Shown: positions 5,089-14,183, numbered from the stretch's first letter. The stretch: 34,360 bases of DNA from Hahella sp. HN01 (GCF_018986435.1 NZ_JAHMIN010000036.1:1-34360), one strand, 5' to 3'. The notes: a model not told the origin generated them from the sequence alone. Numbers and translations are program-made.

Positions 5089-5778
5089 TTACAGTGATCC
5101 GGTTGCGTCTTTCTCAATGGCTTCCGCCAATTCGCTCAAGAACGCGCTGCGTACTTTCAGTTTGGTGTTCTTGTGCGCTTTCAAATTCAACGCCGTCATT
5201 TTCTTGGCTTCCTCCATCGCCCTCGCCATCAGTTCTGACTCTTCTACCACGATATCCAGGAAGCCGGCTTCTCTGGCCTGTTGAGGCGCAAACATTTCCG
5301 CATTGATGACGCATCGGTTGAGGTATACCGGCGCCAGACGCGCGCGGGCGATAGAGATGCCGGCGTGATGCATGGTCATGCCGATCGCCACTTCATTCAG
5401 GCCTATTTTATAGGGGCCTTCGACGCCAATGCGCAGGTCTGCGGACAGCAACAGGAAGGCGCCTTTGGCGACAGCGTGACCTGGGCAGGCGACGATAATT
5501 GGCATGGGAAAAGAAAGCAGGCGGTGAGACAGGGTGGACCCTTGTTTAACCAGCGCCATCGCTGACTCCATGCTTTGCGTCATGACTTTCAAGTCATAAC
5601 CGCCGGAGAGCATGCCCGGTGTTCCTGTGATGACCACCACGGCCTTACTCTGTTCCGCAGCGTCTAATGCTGCGTTGAACTCTTCGATCAATTGCGGGGA
5701 AATGGCGTTGACTTTGCCGTTATTTAGCGTGATGACGGCAATATTGTCCTTGAGTTCATAACTCAATAACTCGCTCAT
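5089..5778 (-). CDS. Crotonase/enoyl-CoA hydratase family protein
   Basis: 229 residues, a short crotonase-fold protein. The N-terminal strand pair IAVITLNN-GKVNAIS and the oxyanion-hole segments LSGGYDLK and CPGHAVAKGAFLLLSAD are present. One catalytic-type Glu (E129 in GLNEVAIGM) is kept, in the position of Glu164 of rat hydratase. The Glu144 position appears to be non-acidic (Ala/Phe in KGAFLLL), as in isomerases rather than hydratases. It probably acts on an acyl-CoA in fatty-acid metabolism; the reaction is unassigned. It stands alone, convergent with the regulator at 4419. GGAGTCC precedes the ATG. Confidence 0.88.
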   Translation of the reverse strand: MSELLSYELKDNIAVITLNNGKVNAISPQLIEEFNAALDAAEQSKAVVVITGTPGMLSGGYDLKVMTQSMESAMALVKQGSTLSHRLLSFPMPIIVACPGHAVAKGAFLLLSADLRIGVEGPYKIGLNEVAIGMTMHHAGISIARARLAPVYLNRCVINAEMFAPQQAREAGFLDIVVEESELMARAMEEAKKMTALNLKAHKNTKLKVRSAFLSELAEAIEKDATGSL

Positions 5779-6168
5779 CGTGGACTCCTTAACTGTGTGT
5801 GTTTGCTGTGTTGTTATATGACTTATCAGGCGGCGTATTATGGCACATAAAGCCTTGCAGGGAGCCGATTGAGAAGGCCGAGAATGCGATTTATGCGCGC
5901 TAACCCATTGTCCAATCGAGACTATTGGGATAGTCCACTAAGGGTTGACATTATAAAGTGTGAGCCTCTTCACATTAATTAAACGTGAGGGATAACGGCC
6001 TTCGGTAATTACCTACCTAAAGCCCGGACTAACCCCTTCCGCATAGACTCAATCTGACTACTATAGACTGATCGCGCCTAAGAGGAGTTGTATAGGGCGA
6101 AAATGATAGCCGGCCAAAAGCAGGCCTATCAGATAAAAATAAATCTCCTATATGGACTGGAGGAATAA
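5779..6168. other. Intergenic region, 390 bases, divergent promoters
   Basis: Separates the crotonase gene from the M28 peptidase gene. It holds a GACTAT-TGGG-ATAGTC dyad (5920-5935), a TTGACA hexamer (5945-5950) and a perfect CRP core (5959-5974). GGAGG sits directly before the peptidase start. No ORF here looks real and I see no RNA gene. Confidence 0.6.
5959..5974. promoter_or_regulatory. CRP/Vfr-type binding site
   Basis: TGTGA-GCCTCT-TCACA is an exact match to the CRP core TGTGA-N6-TCACA, with flanking A/T on both sides. It lies 195 bases before the peptidase ATG. It would place the secreted aminopeptidase under cAMP control, as for several Vfr-regulated exoenzymes of Pseudomonas; that link is inference. 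Confidence 0.65.
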
Positions 6169-7809
6169 ATGCTAACGAAGAAGACAAGCCTATCCATGGC
6201 TTTGAGCTCCCTTACTCTTGCTCTCGCCACCGCCGCTCATTCGGCGCCCCCTTCACGCAGTGATCTCTTGAACGAATTCTGGAGCCCAGACCGCCTGCAC
6301 CCACTGGAATGCCGCTTTGGCGTTTTAAATAACTCCCCATGGGGACTGCCTCGTTGTATGCAGGCTAAAAACGTCATGGCGCACCTGCAAATGCTGAACG
6401 ATATCGCCGGCGCTAACGACGGCACTCGCGCCGCTGGCTTGCCGGGTTACGAGGCTTCCGTCGACTACATCAAATCCACGCTGGAAAGCGCTGGTTACAA
6501 CGTAACGCTGGCTCCATTCCCGTTCAATGCGTTCTATCCGCAAGGTCCAGGAACTCTGGAATCCACCGCTCCAGACACCACTTCCTATGAGTGGGAAGTT
6601 GACTTCTCTTATCTGTCGCAAACCGACGCAGGCGATGTAACGGGTCCTGTGGCGGCGGTTGATCTGGCGTTGGGTCCAGATAACGGCTCTACCAGCGGAT
6701 GTGAAGCGGAAGACTTCGCCGGCTTCCCGGCAGGCTCCATCGCATTGGTTCAGCGCGGCTCCTGTACTTTCCAGATCAAAGCGGAAAATGCAGCGGCGGC
6801 TGGCGCAATCGGCGTTATCATCTTCAACCAGGGCAACACTGAAGATCGCAAAGGTCTGATGAACGCCACTTTGGGCGATGATTACACAGGCGGCATTCCT
6901 GTCGTGTTCGCGACCTACGACAACGGTGTTGCATGGTCCGGAACTGAAGGCTTGCAGATGCACGTCGTGACTGACGTCGTGAGAAAGCAAACCGAGACAG
7001 TTAACGTGATCGCCGAGTCCAGAAGAGGCAATCCGGACAACGTCGTCATGGTCGGTTCGCACCTTGACTCCGTCTATGAAGGCGCTGGCATCAACGATAA
7101 CGGCTCCGGTAGCGCTGCGTTGCTGGAAATGGCGCTGCAAATGCGTCGCGCGCATCCACGCAACAAAATCCGCTTCGCATGGTGGGGCGCTGAGGAATCA
7201 GGTCTGGTTGGCTCTACACACTACGTGCAGAACCTGCCGGAAGACGAGCTTAAGAAAATCAAGGTCTACCTGAACTTCGATATGATCGCTTCTCCGAACT
7301 TCGCTTATATGATTTATGACGGCGACGGTTCTGACTTCGGTCTGGAAGGCCCTCCTGGGTCCAAGGCCACTGAAAAACTGTTCGAAGACTACTACAAGCT
7401 GCGTGCGCTGCCTTATGAAGGCACCGAGATCAGCTTCCGTTCCGACTATGCGCAGTTCTTCACTGACGGCGTAGCCTTCGGCGGTCTGTTCACTGGCGCG
7501 GAAGTCGCGAAGACTGAAGAGCAGGCGGAGAAATACGGCGGCGACGCTGGCGTTGCTCTGGACCATTGCTACCACCAGGCTTGCGACGATATCAATAACA
7601 TCGCGCAGGACGCACTGGAAATCAACATCGACGCAGTGGCGTTCGTAACCAGCTGGTTGTCTCTGTCCACCAAAGTTATCGATGATGAAATCGAAGCTGC
7701 GGCGAAGAAAGACGAAGGTGTTGCAGCTATGCGCGCATTCAGCGCGAGCTCCAGCTCCAGCGCTTCTTCCTACGACATTACTCACTGGGGTAAACACTGG
7801 ATCAAATAA
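6169..7809 (+). CDS. Secreted M28 family aminopeptidase with PA domain
   Basis: 546 residues. Signal peptide 1-26 (KK, hydrophobic core, AHSA cleavage). A protease-associated (PA) domain is inserted at about 130-270. The M28 catalytic domain has the full two-zinc set: H298 (GSHLDS), D310 (INDNGSG), E342/E343 (GAEESG; catalytic base and ligand), D371 (NFDMI) and H469 (CYHQAC, flanked by a likely Cys467-Cys472 disulphide). The layout matches the PaAP aminopeptidase of Pseudomonas aeruginosa, which is secreted by the type II system. The C-terminus is a serine-rich run followed by an aromatic/basic tail, perhaps a propeptide removed on activation. Strong GGAGG before the ATG; terminator directly downstream, so monocistronic. 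Confidence 0.93.
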   Translation: MLTKKTSLSMALSSLTLALATAAHSAPPSRSDLLNEFWSPDRLHPLECRFGVLNNSPWGLPRCMQAKNVMAHLQMLNDIAGANDGTRAAGLPGYEASVDYIKSTLESAGYNVTLAPFPFNAFYPQGPGTLESTAPDTTSYEWEVDFSYLSQTDAGDVTGPVAAVDLALGPDNGSTSGCEAEDFAGFPAGSIALVQRGSCTFQIKAENAAAAGAIGVIIFNQGNTEDRKGLMNATLGDDYTGGIPVVFATYDNGVAWSGTEGLQMHVVTDVVRKQTETVNVIAESRRGNPDNVVMVGSHLDSVYEGAGINDNGSGSAALLEMALQMRRAHPRNKIRFAWWGAEESGLVGSTHYVQNLPEDELKKIKVYLNFDMIASPNFAYMIYDGDGSDFGLEGPPGSKATEKLFEDYYKLRALPYEGTEISFRSDYAQFFTDGVAFGGLFTGAEVAKTEEQAEKYGGDAGVALDHCYHQACDDINNIAQDALEINIDAVAFVTSWLSLSTKVIDDEIEAAAKKDEGVAAMRAFSASSSSSASSYDITHWGKHWIK

Positions 7810-7844
7810 TCCACTGATCCTTGGTTGGTAAACCCATAGCGCTT

Positions 7845-7880
7845 AGCCCGGCGCCGCCTTGTGCGGTTCCGGGCTTTTTT
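7845..7880 (+). terminator. Rho-independent terminator of the M28 gene
   Basis: AGCCCGG (7845-7851) pairs with CCGGGCT (7869-7875), with inner pairing CCGC/GCGG, followed by TTTTTT to 7880. Classical form. Confidence 0.92.
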
Positions 7881-8075
7881 GCGGCTGTAATCTGGCTCTT
7901 TGAACGGCGGATATGGACAGGAATACGAATCTGGTTTATTTATTCATCCGGCGGGCCCGCTGTCTCCTTCTATTTGTCTGAATGGATAGGCTGTTGCGTG
8001 TCAGCGCCTGTCTGCCGCGGCGTATCGCCGTTTTAATCATGTTCTTCGTTTTCTGCGCCGTTGTGCTTTAGGACC

Positions 8076-8558
8076 ATGCGAAAAGAGAAAATTCACCAAC
8101 AGATTATCGCCAAACTGCAGGACGACCTGGCTGTCGCCCAGCAGGCGGCCAATACCGCTCATGAAACCGCCACCCATACAGAAAGCGTCGCGGAAAACAA
8201 ATACGACACTTTCGGTCTGGAGGCGTCTTATCTGGCGGAAGGGCAATCCCGGCGCGTGAGGGAACTGGAACTGGCGCTCGCCTCTTATCAAAATACCCCG
8301 CCCAAGCGTTTTACTGATCAAGATGAGGTCGGCGTTTTTGCGTTAGTCACGTTGGAAGCGGAAGACGGCTCTGAGCGTCGTTTGTTCGTGGGGCCTGAAG
8401 CGGCTGGGTATAAGTTTCTGCTGGATGAACAAGAGGTGTTGGTTATTACGCGGCATTCTCCCATCGGTATGAAATTGATGGGGAAAACGGTGGGCGACGT
8501 GGTTGTGCTTGTCGCAGCGGGGCAGGAGAAAGAATTTGAGATCGTCGAGTTAGAGTGA
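8076..8558 (+). CDS. GreA/GreB-family-like protein
   Basis: 160 residues. The N-terminal 75 residues are charged and helical, likely the coiled coil that enters the RNA polymerase secondary channel in Gre factors. The C-terminal part (SPIGMKLMGKTVGDVVV...EFEIVELE) matches the FKBP-like GreA/GreB C-domain that docks on RNA polymerase. The N-terminal loop lacks an obvious pair of acidic tip residues (tip region HETATHTESVAENKYDTFG), so it may be a Gre-related regulator and not a cleavage factor. ATG 8076 follows TTTAGGA closely; TTG 8061 is a less likely start. Confidence 0.8.
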   Translation: MRKEKIHQQIIAKLQDDLAVAQQAANTAHETATHTESVAENKYDTFGLEASYLAEGQSRRVRELELALASYQNTPPKRFTDQDEVGVFALVTLEAEDGSERRLFVGPEAAGYKFLLDEQEVLVITRHSPIGMKLMGKTVGDVVVLVAAGQEKEFEIVELE

Positions 8559-8567
8559 TCCAAGCCG

Positions 8568-8593
8568 ATGGGAAGCCTGGTAAGACTTCCCAT
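8568..8593. terminator. Hairpin between convergent genes
   Basis: ATGGGAAG (8568-8575) pairs with CTTCCCAT (8586-8593). It sits in the 49-base gap between the Gre-like gene and the membrane-protein gene and could serve both strands. No clear T-run on either. Confidence 0.45.
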
Positions 8594-8607
8594 TACGCTC
8601 TCACTGG

Positions 8608-9846
8608 TCAGGCGACCATGTCTTCCATGCTGACCTGATTCAGCTGCATCCATGCCTGAATGTTTTCATTGGCGCTGACCAAATCGGTAAAGTCGTGCGC
8701 GATTGCTTCCTTTAGATCCGCCACAATAGCTTTGCGCACAGGCGGAGCAGAGGCTTGGTTGCTGCGAAAGTCTTCATCCAGGTTAATGCGGCAGATAGCG
8801 CGATTGAACTCATAGTATCTCCAGCCTTCTTCCTTATTGCCGCCGCGGATATCAATGGCGCAGGACAGTTCTGTTAGCGCATTCTCCCATTCCGGCGTCA
8901 CCTTATCCTTCAACGCGAAGCCCAGTTGCCCATGGTTCATATGGTAGCGACCGTCTGGGTCTGACTTGACCAGTGCGCGGAATATGGGAATGGTTTTCTC
9001 CATGAGTTGTTTATTGTTACGCCAGTTTTCTCCACGCACTTTCCAGGTCTGATAAAAGATTTTCGCCTTGGCCTCCGGCGAGGCGGCGGCGATGGCTTCA
9101 TCCAGCTCCGGTTGTGGGGCGGGAGGGAGTTCAAAACTCGGGTTAAGCTGGCGGTCCACCAGGTTTTGCGCTTCGGCATCCAGTTTGGTTTGTTTCTTGA
9201 TTTCTTCAATGTCGCGGTTCGCCTGCTCCATGCGCGCGGATAATGTGCCCAGCGCGGTTTGATCCGCCTGACGAAAAGCGCCGGCGAGAAACAGGCGGGT
9301 CCAGAGATAACCGAATAGAAATCCAATGATGGAAAAATACAGCAGCACCGATAAGGCGAAGATAGAGGCGTCCCGCCCGCCGCCGATGCCTTCCGCAATA
9401 TAGCTGGTCACCTCGCGCAGGTGAGAGGGCATGGCGGTCAGTTGAGTCAGGCCGACGCCAACCAGCATCTTGGTCAGCCAGTCGGATATTTGTTCAAGAT
9501 TGGTGTTGGCAAGGTAGCCTGCACCTAGGCTGTCGCTGGCGCCGACTTTGATTGCTCCGCCTGACTCTTGTTGCAAGGTGCGGGGAATGCCGAATATAAA
9601 GCCGAGTACGCCGCCCATAAGCAGGAAGGCGCCCGCCACCATCAGCCCAACGCTGGCCACTGCCGTTTTTTGCGAGATCGCCGAAAATTGCAGTGCGTAG
9701 AGGGCGATTGCCGCCGCTCCAGCCAGCATCGCGGTGCGTAATGTGCGCAAGGCCTTATTGCTGTCCGAAGTCTGCTCCCTTTCAGTACGTTCCATGGTTC
9801 TGATCCTGCCTAAAAGCTTCCTGTTGTAGTCTTTGTTTCCGAACAT
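8608..9846 (-). CDS. Hypothetical membrane protein
   Basis: 412 residues from the ATG at 9846, chosen because AAGGGAG lies 8 bases upstream; the longer open frame to 9954 is not needed. Three membrane segments lie in the first half: near 35-55 (AMLAGAAAIALYALQFSAI), 65-90 (VGLMVAGAFLLMGGVLGFIFGIP) and 165-190 (LSVLLYFSIIGFLFGYLWTRLFL). A coiled-coil-like linker rich in E/Q follows, and the C-terminal 180 residues look like a soluble helical repeat domain (TPR-like, with KIFYQTWKVRGENW and GRYHMNHGQLGFALKD). I do not recognise a named family. It is possibly a membrane-anchored scaffold. Confidence 0.8.
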   Translation of the reverse strand: MFGNKDYNRKLLGRIRTMERTEREQTSDSNKALRTLRTAMLAGAAAIALYALQFSAISQKTAVASVGLMVAGAFLLMGGVLGFIFGIPRTLQQESGGAIKVGASDSLGAGYLANTNLEQISDWLTKMLVGVGLTQLTAMPSHLREVTSYIAEGIGGGRDASIFALSVLLYFSIIGFLFGYLWTRLFLAGAFRQADQTALGTLSARMEQANRDIEEIKKQTKLDAEAQNLVDRQLNPSFELPPAPQPELDEAIAAASPEAKAKIFYQTWKVRGENWRNNKQLMEKTIPIFRALVKSDPDGRYHMNHGQLGFALKDKVTPEWENALTELSCAIDIRGGNKEEGWRYYEFNRAICRINLDEDFRSNQASAPPVRKAIVADLKEAIAHDFTDLVSANENIQAWMQLNQVSMEDMVA

Positions 9847-10078
9847 TTTTGCGCTCCCTTTATACCTCAGCGGCGGGACAATTGCAGTGATGAAATTGGC
9901 TGTGCGCTGAGTGCAAAACAATGATGGAACTGCTTTTATCAATGGCTGTGTCAATCCTGGCCAATAATACAGAACACAACGACCTGTACTGTCTTTTGCA
10001 GAAGGAGGGAGGCTTGCATCTGTTTGATAACTATGGCGTTATGAGGTCATCAACAAAACCGCAAGGAGAAAAACTGAT

Positions 10079-10831
10079 ATGCGCAGCCACGAGGTGGACT
10101 ACAAGATCATCGGCCACGATATGCAAATGGTGGAAGTGGAGCTGGACCCAGGCGAAACCGTCATCGCGGAAGCCGGGGCCATGAACTACATGACCGGCGG
10201 CATAGAATTCGAAACCAAGATGGGCGATGGCTCGGACCCTGAGCAGGGCTTCTTTTCCAAGTTGTTCAGCGCCGGCAAACGCATGATGACCGGGGAGTCT
10301 CTGTTCATGACTCACTTCACCAACAGCGGCCATGGCAAGCAGCAGGTTTCATTTGCGGCGCCGTATCCAGGCAGCATCGTACCCGTGGATCTGGCCAATC
10401 AGGGCGGAACTATTATCTGTCAGAAAGACTCCTTTCTGGCGGCGGCTATGGGGACTCGCATTAGCGTGGAGTTCAATCGTCGACTGGGCAGCGGCTTCTT
10501 CGGCGGCGAAGGTTTTGTGCTGCAAAAGCTGGAAGGGGACGGCATGGCCTTTATCCACGCTTGCGGAACTGTGGTGGAAAAGCGCCTTGATAACGAAACG
10601 CTGCGTTTGGATACCGGCTGTCTGGTGGCGTTTACGCCGTCCATCAGTTACGAAATTGAGATGGTGAAAGGCATACGCAGTATGTTTTTCGGCGGAGAAG
10701 GCATGTTTCTGGCGACTCTACGTGGAACCGGGACTGTCTGGATTCAAAGTTTGCCGTTCTCTCGGCTGGCGGATCGAATTTTGGCTCATGCCCCCAAACA
10801 AAATGGCGGGGTAGAAGTAGGAGAGGACTGA
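10079..10831 (+). CDS. AIM24/TIGR00266 family protein (stand-alone copy)
   Basis: 250 residues. Family marks: [62 protein letters not shown] and the closing GTVWIQSLP. These proteins form pseudo-symmetric beta barrels (tryptophan-RNA-binding attenuator-like fold); bacterial function is unclear, and the yeast mitochondrial member Aim24 supports inner-membrane organisation. Preceded by AAGGAG. It is one of four paralogues in this window; the other three sit in the operon at 14337-16757. Confidence 0.88.
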   Translation: MRSHEVDYKIIGHDMQMVEVELDPGETVIAEAGAMNYMTGGIEFETKMGDGSDPEQGFFSKLFSAGKRMMTGESLFMTHFTNSGHGKQQVSFAAPYPGSIVPVDLANQGGTIICQKDSFLAAAMGTRISVEFNRRLGSGFFGGEGFVLQKLEGDGMAFIHACGTVVEKRLDNETLRLDTGCLVAFTPSISYEIEMVKGIRSMFFGGEGMFLATLRGTGTVWIQSLPFSRLADRILAHAPKQNGGVEVGED

Positions 10832-11137
10832 AACTGACGTTTTATCATGATAGAGTGTGACGTCGTAGGCGTTTAACGTCATCGCGCGGGTGATCGTTTA
10901 TCAAATTAATGACGGTTGTCCGCTTGATGCGACGCTTGCTCATTTGGCGGCCCATGAAGCCTGGAATGCTTTGTTTGAGCCGCCACACGCCCAGAACCCA
11001 GCAGTGTTCGCGGCGTATGAGAGGGATGTCATGCGGTCGACTCTGTATTGCCTTGCAAGGCCTTGCCTCTCTTAATGTGAAACTCTCTCACATCTCCTGA
11101 TACTAAAAACGAAAGCAACATTACAGGCGGCTATGGT
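10832..11137. other. Intergenic region, 306 bases
   Basis: Contains a small 12-base palindrome GCCTTGCAAGGC (11050-11061) and an imperfect TGTGA-N7-TCACA dyad (11076-11092). An open frame from 10890 (61 codons, GTG start) has a plausible amino-acid mix but no ribosome binding site and no recognisable similarity; I do not call it. Confidence 0.4.
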
Positions 11138-11749
11138 ATGGATATTTTGGCAACCAGAGTTTATGGGAAGAATGGAAGTCACACGGCCGAAGAGAGCGCT
11201 AGCCGAAGTGGTGCGCGCAATGGTCAATCTGAAACAACATCGCCACTTCAACTGTCAGCGGAAATCTATGGCATCTTGACCGTCGCGCTGGCGCGACACT
11301 TGGGGCCGGTTTCAACTCACCTTATTCGCAATGCCGCCTCGCATTCCCGCTCACTGCCGGAAATGATTGATACGCTGTCATTGCATATTCCCAACGGCGC
11401 CGAGCGAGATACTTTTCTTGATCGCGCCCACAGAAATGACGTTATGACACACCCCGGACGCAGCCTGGATTCCACTGCGCGCCAGAAAGCAGCCGCGCCT
11501 GCGGCGAACACGAACAGGCCAAAGCCCAAATATAAAAGCAGCGTTGGAACCGCCTTGAGCGAAGAAAAGCTGCAGCGTCTGACGCAGCTTCTCAGCCGGT
11601 ATGTCGGGCCGTTGGCGGGCTGTATCGTGCGCAAATGCCGCGAAGAGTCGCCGACGGAAATCAAGCTTTATCAGGCGATGGCGGAGTGTATTCCAGACGA
11701 ACATGAGCGGACTCAGTTTTTAAACAAAGTCCGGCTGAGAAGTTACTGA
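11138..11749 (+). CDS. Small protein with a duplicated ~60-residue helical domain
   Basis: 203 residues. Two copies of one domain: residues about 39-98 (ILTVALARHLGPVSTHLIRNA...LPNGAERDTFLDRA pattern) and about 142-203 (LTQLLSRYVGPLAGCIVRKC...IPDEHERTQFLNKV). They are joined by a basic, Ala/Pro-rich linker. The pattern 'L.R.+GP....++R...' then 'IP...ER..FL' is one I associate with C-terminal tails of bacterial Ser/Thr kinases and other signalling proteins (DUF8082-like); here it stands alone. Role unknown, perhaps protein-protein interaction. No membrane segment or signal peptide. GGCGG precedes the ATG. Confidence 0.75.
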   Translation: MDILATRVYGKNGSHTAEESASRSGARNGQSETTSPLQLSAEIYGILTVALARHLGPVSTHLIRNAASHSRSLPEMIDTLSLHIPNGAERDTFLDRAHRNDVMTHPGRSLDSTARQKAAAPAANTNRPKPKYKSSVGTALSEEKLQRLTQLLSRYVGPLAGCIVRKCREESPTEIKLYQAMAECIPDEHERTQFLNKVRLRSY

Positions 11750-11814
11750 GAAGCCTCGTTTTACATTTGGAAGAGCCAGAACGCGCCGCACGCCTATTGA
11801 GTCGCGGCGGGTGG

Positions 11815-12777
11815 TTATGTGCGACGGTGGAGAAGGAAGCGCTCCAGCGTCGCGATAAACGGTTCCGGCTCTTCCAGATGCGGATAATGTCCTGACTTGG
11901 AAAACATTCTGGCGCTATAGGCGTTGTCCGCTGGCGCAGTGTAAGTGTCTCCCGCCATGACGAAATCGCCCACGCCCATAATGTGTAAAGAGTCTTGTTT
12001 CAAGCTGGCGAAGTCATATTCCTCGTCCGGCCCTGACTGACTGTGAATTGAGCTGGTAATCTGCTTAAACACCTCATCGCTTTCCTGTAACTCCGTCTGC
12101 GCTTTGATGGCGGCGTATTCATCCATGGCCTGAAAGTTCGACCAATAAAATAAGGATCGCAGATCACGGTGTTTCAGCTTTTCCCGGAATGCTTGTTTGG
12201 CGCTCCATAAGCTGGCGGGATTCTGAATATCATACTCAACTTCCTGCATCAGCGTGGCGTAGTCATCCCGTTGGAAAACTTTCATCAGGATTTGATCTAT
12301 CAGGAAGTTTCTCTTAGCGGGAATATCCGGTCGTAGAGACCTCCCCAGAAAAACGGCTTTAGTCTCAATGGCGTCATCTTGTTTAAGTGCGTCATAAAGC
12401 AATCTGGCGCCGTAACTGTGTCCGACCACGGCGCAGAAGCCAGGATGGCGGATGCTTAGGCGATGAATGGCGGCGACAAGGTCATCGACGTTATCTTGAT
12501 GACTGAGCGCGGGCGTCTGCGCTGATAGTCCGCAACCGCGCTGGTCATAAGAGATCCAGCCAAAATGTTCGCTGTAAATAGGATAACGTTGCAACCACTC
12601 TTTGAAATAATGCGAGTGGCTTCCGGGGCCCCCGTGTACGAATAGAATGATCGCGTTGTTTTGCTTTGGATTATGGGTCCAGCAGTGCAGGTTTTCGCTC
12701 ATGTCATAACATCCTGTATTGAGCTGATTTACGGGCGTGTTGTCAGCAATTTGCAAGAGAGGCCCATTATTCTCCAT
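11815..12777 (-). CDS. Alpha/beta hydrolase, proline iminopeptidase-like (S33)
   Basis: 320 residues. HGGPGSH is the oxyanion-hole motif of the prolyl-iminopeptidase group; DQRGCGLS follows as expected. The nucleophile elbow is GHSYGA, the acid is probably D in GVGDFVM and the base is H in SGHYPHLEEP. A helical cap with many charged residues (about 165-235) lies between core strands. No signal peptide, so cytoplasmic. Substrate may be a peptide, ester or acylated small molecule. Confidence 0.88.
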   Translation of the reverse strand: MENNGPLLQIADNTPVNQLNTGCYDMSENLHCWTHNPKQNNAIILFVHGGPGSHSHYFKEWLQRYPIYSEHFGWISYDQRGCGLSAQTPALSHQDNVDDLVAAIHRLSIRHPGFCAVVGHSYGARLLYDALKQDDAIETKAVFLGRSLRPDIPAKRNFLIDQILMKVFQRDDYATLMQEVEYDIQNPASLWSAKQAFREKLKHRDLRSLFYWSNFQAMDEYAAIKAQTELQESDEVFKQITSSIHSQSGPDEEYDFASLKQDSLHIMGVGDFVMAGDTYTAPADNAYSARMFSKSGHYPHLEEPEPFIATLERFLLHRRT

Positions 12778-12795
12778 TCGAATTTATGAATACAG

Positions 12796-12815
12796 AGCTA
12801 GCATTAATACTAGCT
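12796..12815. promoter_or_regulatory. Inverted repeat upstream of the hydrolase gene
   Basis: AGCTAG, eight A/T-rich bases, CTAGCT, just before the hydrolase start (12777). Could be an operator. The protein is unknown and the arms are short. Confidence 0.3.
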
Positions 12816-12983
12816 GTTGAATCAATGGGGTATTTGATAACGTTGGTGACAAATTAACTCGAAAGGCGTTCTGTCTTTGCGTAGATAATAAAGAATGAGT
12901 CGGCGGCGAAAATCGCGGCTGTAATTGTGCAATGGCCTGCGCAATAGAATTACAACGAGCCTAATATTCAGAGGTAACTGAAC

Positions 12984-13472
12984 TTGAAAACAATAGAACC
13001 CAGCAGTGAGCAAACTCAACGTTTTGTAGAATTGGCCCGGGAATATTGTCAATGGAGCGAAGCGACGCCGGGCTCCCAAGATGAAGAAATGGCGACAGCT
13101 ACCAGGCTGCTGGCTAAGCTTTACGCGACGATACTGGATTTGCCTTTTGAGCCGGCGGGGACGGATCTGGAATTTGAAACCATGACCCACGACGCTTGGC
13201 AGAAAGTCTACCAGCGATTCAGCTCGATGCCATTCACACAGTATCGCGATATCGACGACCCGTTTGATATGCAATCCGCTTCCGTCAATGCGGGCGACAT
13301 CGCCGATGATCTGGCGGATATTTATCGCGACATGAAAGACGGCCTGTCCTTATGGGATCATCATCACGTCAAAGAAGCCGTGTGCTACTGGGAAGAAAGC
13401 TTCCGCATTCATTGGGGGCAGCACGCCATCGATGCATTAAAAGCCCTGCACTGGCGTCGTCATAATCGCTAA
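12984..13472 (+). CDS. DUF5063-type protein
   Basis: 162 residues, acidic, cytoplasmic. The pattern FVELAREYCQWSE at the start, the long helix with LLAKLYATILDLP, the middle WQKVYQRFSSMPFTQYRDIDDPFD, and the end DIADDLADIYRDMKDGL then WGQHAIDALKALHW fit the DUF5063 group, which has no known function. It appears to use TTG (12984) as start, with GAGG nine bases before it. No partner gene is evident. Confidence 0.72.
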   Translation: MKTIEPSSEQTQRFVELAREYCQWSEATPGSQDEEMATATRLLAKLYATILDLPFEPAGTDLEFETMTHDAWQKVYQRFSSMPFTQYRDIDDPFDMQSASVNAGDIADDLADIYRDMKDGLSLWDHHHVKEAVCYWEESFRIHWGQHAIDALKALHWRRHNR

Positions 13473-13690
13473 AAAAATTCCGAGTCCGCGACAGTATTTG
13501 TCGCTGCAAAAAGTAATATTACTCCTGCGACGGGATGGAGAGGGACGCTCTCATCAAGGACTCACAAATGGACTCACAAAAGGATTAGCCCGCAGACCCG
13601 GCTGGGTCGAAACGGACTTATAAACGGAATTGACGCAGAAGCGCTGTTAAACCCAGGCATGGAAGCCGCCCGTCGCCCTTCTATCTGACA

Positions 13691-13710
13691 GAAAACCTTG
13701 AATGGTTTTC
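13691..13710 (-). terminator. Hairpin after elaA
   Basis: GAAAACC (13691-13697) pairs with GGTTTTC (13704-13710), 15 bases past the elaA stop on the minus strand. No long T-run. Confidence 0.45.
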
Positions 13711-13724
13711 CATGCATAAGAAAT

Positions 13725-14183
13725 TTACTTTGCCAGCAACATATCAATATGAGGAATGCCGTCCTCGTCATACTGCTCGGAAATAGTGATGAAGCCGAAG
13801 CTTTGATAAAACTTTTCCAAGTAAGCCTGCGCTTGAATTTTAATGTCGTGTTGAGGAAAGCGCTCACGCGCCCAACTCAAGCCCTCAGCCATTAGCTTTT
13901 TACCTGAACCGCCGCCTCGCGCAGATGGTGCGGTGACAATTCTGCCCAGGGAGGTCTCTGTGTACTTTATTCCTGGCGGCGCAAGACGCAGGTAGGCTGT
14001 CAGCGTTTGTACGCCTTCTATGTCCGACCAGCCCAGTAAATGCAGGCAGTCTTTATCCGCGCCGTCCGCATCCAAGTAGGGACAGTTCTGTTCCACAACA
14101 AAAACCTCTGACCGTAGGCGCAATAATGCGTACAGTTCATCAAGCGTTAACTCATTAAAGGCTCTACGGGTCCAGTTGATCAC
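13725..14183 (-). CDS. elaA: ElaA family GNAT N-acetyltransferase
   Basis: 152 residues from the GTG at 14183. That start is chosen because AGGAG lies 8 bases before it and the protein then opens MINWTRRAFNELT, like E. coli ElaA (MIEW...). Strong family signatures: LRSEVFVVEQNCPYLD, HLLGW, the acetyl-CoA loop GRIVTAPSARGGGSGKKLM (R/Q-x-x-G-x-G/A type) and FYQSFGFI...YDEDGIPHI. Acceptor substrate unknown. Confidence 0.93.
   Translation of the reverse strand: MINWTRRAFNELTLDELYALLRLRSEVFVVEQNCPYLDADGADKDCLHLLGWSDIEGVQTLTAYLRLAPPGIKYTETSLGRIVTAPSARGGGSGKKLMAEGLSWARERFPQHDIKIQAQAYLEKFYQSFGFITISEQYDEDGIPHIDMLLAK

Noticed and set aside
6325-7155. 276-codon minus-strand open frame inside the M28 peptidase gene
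   Set aside because: Antisense shadow of a gene with full catalytic motifs.
9921-10184. 87-codon plus-strand frame overlapping the start of the AIM24 gene at 10079
   Set aside because: Overlaps a well-supported gene in another frame and has no ribosome binding site.
10890-11075. 61-codon open frame in the gap after the AIM24 gene
   Set aside because: No ribosome binding site and no similarity I can name; overlapping frames are equally open.
11076-11092. Second CRP site (TGTGA...TCACA) before the duplicated-domain gene
   Set aside because: Spacer is 7 bases, not 6, so the half-sites are out of phase for CRP.
13558-13580. Direct repeat GGACTCACAAA (two copies)
   Set aside because: Only 11 bases and two copies with no flanking element; likely chance.
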